A DNA stretch of 64,000 nt from CANLBN01 sp050633525 (lineage in GTDB: Bacteria > Pseudomonadota > Gammaproteobacteria > Pseudomonadales > Cellvibrionaceae): NCBI GenBank assembly GCA_050633525.1, contig JBOEGR010000020.1, positions 99,669 to 163,668 on the forward strand. Direction: 5' to 3'. Below are positions 63,064-64,000 of this stretch, one piece after another. The position numbers and the translations under genes were made by a program. Each line of letters opens with the position of its first letter. Within the stretch, counting starts at the first letter, position 1. The notes below the pieces were generated by a model. The model saw only the letters and a program-made list of their open reading frames with translations. It was not told the DNA's origin and made no database searches.

Positions 63064-63261
63064 TGTACAGGATGTACGGTATCCTGCGAGCGCATGGATG
63101 CGCAAGAGCAGGGTATGCCCTCCAGGGGCAAAGGTTGTTCCAGACAACCTTATTGCACTTCCGCCATCCTTGGCGGTCGTACATTGCTTACAGGGATGTA
63201 AGTACTTAAGCGTTAGCAGGATGCGGTAGCGGCCAAAATGCAGGAGCAATTTTGGAGTGAC
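63064..63261. repeat. Mosaic of palindromic repeat modules, copy B
   Basis: It contains GTACAGGATGTAC, GAGCGCATGGATGCGCAAGA, GCCCTCCAGGG, CACTTCCGCCAT...GGCGGTCGTA (63156-63181) and the identical 27-base module starting CCAAAATGCAGGAGCAATTT (63233-63259). The same modules occur at 45074-45228 in a different order, so the element is assembled from exchangeable hairpin units. Confidence 0.9.
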
Positions 63262-63359
63262 TAGACGATAATAAACATGTTTAGTACAACCAATTGCCTT
63301 ACTATTTTATTTGCGTTAATGTGAGCGCCTAAGGAAATTAATTTGCAGGAAGCAAGCTC

Positions 63360-64000
63360 ATGTCACTCGCCATTATTCACACTCGTGCCCGTCTGGGTAT
63401 TGATGCTCCCCCCGTTACTGTCGAAGTTCACCTCTCTAATGGTTTGCCTAGTTTGTCGATCGTGGGTTTACCTGAAACAGCGGTTAAAGAAAGTAAAGAT
63501 CGTGTTCGTAGTGCCTTAATCAACAGCCAGTTTGAATTTCCCGCGCGTCGTATCACCATTAATTTAGCGCCAGCCGATTTACCAAAGGACGGTAGCCGTT
63601 TTGATTTAGCAATTGCGATTGGTATTTTAGCGGCGTCAGACCAAGTGCCTAAAGATAAATTATCTCATGTTGAATTTATTGGGGAGTTGGCGCTCTCTGG
63701 TGAGTTGCGAGGTGTTGATGGTATTTTATCGGCGGTGATTGTTTGTGGTGCATCAAAGCGAGCTTTAGTTATTGCTGATGATAATGCTGCCCAAGCTGCC
63801 TTGTGTAAAAATGCAGTAGTGTATAGAGCAAAAAATTTGCTTGAGGTGTGCTCACATTTACATGAACAAAACCGTTTAACAAAAGTTCCTTTTTCACCTC
63901 CTATTTATTCTCCCGCTGTATTAGATTTTAATGAAGTACAGGGACAATATACGGCAAAAAGGGCCTTAGAAATTGCTGCTGCTGGAGGGCACAATATTTT
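63360..64000 (+). CDS. comM: ComM/YifB-family Mg-chelatase-like AAA ATPase, N-terminal part (3' end outside window)
   Basis: The first 213 residues are present: MSLAIIHTRARLGIDAPPVT at the start, then VGLPETAVKESKDRVRSALI, INLAPADLPKDGSRFDLAIA and HVEFIGELALSGELRGVDG, all typical of the Lon-like N-terminal domain. The window ends just at the start of the AAA domain (VQGQYTAKRALEIAAAGGHN). ComM is a branch-migration helicase used in natural transformation. It follows ubiK in conserved order. Confidence 0.95.
   Translation, partial: MSLAIIHTRARLGIDAPPVTVEVHLSNGLPSLSIVGLPETAVKESKDRVRSALINSQFEFPARRITINLAPADLPKDGSRFDLAIAIGILAASDQVPKDKLSHVEFIGELALSGELRGVDGILSAVIVCGASKRALVIADDNAAQAALCKNAVVYRAKNLLEVCSHLHEQNRLTKVPFSPPIYSPAVLDFNEVQGQYTAKRALEIAAAGGHNI

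Noticed and set aside
1..64000. CRISPR arrays, tRNA or rRNA genes, prophage genes
   Set aside because: No regularly spaced repeats with unique spacers, no cloverleaf candidates and no phage structural genes were seen by reading; a tRNA scan was not possible.

Overview
The window looks like draft-quality chromosomal DNA (N runs at 25712-25772 and 46501-46502) from a marine gammaproteobacterium related to the Cellvibrionales/Pseudomonadales. The gene order of several blocks matches Pseudomonas aeruginosa as I recall it: hemW-rdgB-DUF4426-metW-metX-yggT-proC-yggS | pilT-pilU | ruvX-yqgE-tonB3-gshB | pilGHIJK-chpABC; crc-pyrE; slmA/argB/algC/coaBC/radC/rpmB/rpmG; cyaA-cyaY-lptM-lysA-dapF-DUF484-xerC; sutA/amtB/glnK/ubiK/comM. 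A vanadium haloperoxidase and modest GC content fit a marine origin. Species-level assignment is not possible from sequence reading alone.

Layout. 1-2446: end of an RND/MMPL exporter gene with a LolA-like periplasmic protein and an outer-membrane barrel protein. 2472-3550: a thioredoxin-like protein, a small membrane protein and a lipoprotein on the minus strand. 3817-8364: a chromosomal integron, with the integrase gene intI (7387-8364, plus strand) divergent from six gene cassettes on the minus strand. Each of the first five cassette starts pairs with its own attC inverse core, exactly or with one mismatch; cassette 6 and its attC are less certain. One attC is invaded by 33-bp tandem repeats. 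8433-10614: two amino-acid/drug-metabolite type permeases. 10707-17098: a housekeeping minus-strand block for heme, nucleotide-pool, methionine and proline functions. 17273-19516: pilT and pilU, the twitching motors. 19513-22457: ruvX, yqgE, tonB3-like and gshB. 22750-34981: the complete Pil-Chp chemosensory operon controlling type IV pili (pilG, pilH, pilI, pilJ, pilK, chpA, chpB, chpC). PilJ has an assembly gap across its conserved signalling tip. 34993-44239: tautomerase, crc, pyrE, slmA, argB, long-form algC, coaBC and radC. 44599-46328: rpmB, rpmG and mutM. 46440-49730: a long hairpin, a vanadium haloperoxidase and an outer-membrane protein. 49932-58135: cyaA, cyaY, lptM, lysA, dapF, a DUF484 gene and xerC. 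58168-61713: sutA-like, two PII genes flanking amtB, and ubiK. 61791-64000: a Fur-box promoter with a candidate small RNA or leaderless small ORF, a frameshifted porin and the start of comM/yifB.

Functional links. pilT/pilU, the tonB3-like gene, pilG-chpC and cyaA (cAMP) form the twitching-motility and surface-sensing network known from Pseudomonas. glnK-amtB-glnK2 with upstream NtrC/sigma-54-like sequence form a nitrogen-scavenging module. The most unusual non-coding content is the integron with its invaded attC, a mosaic palindromic repeat family found after two terminators (45074-45228 and 63064-63261), a 97-bp near-perfect hairpin at 46440-46536, and the Fur-controlled transcription unit at 61791-61962.
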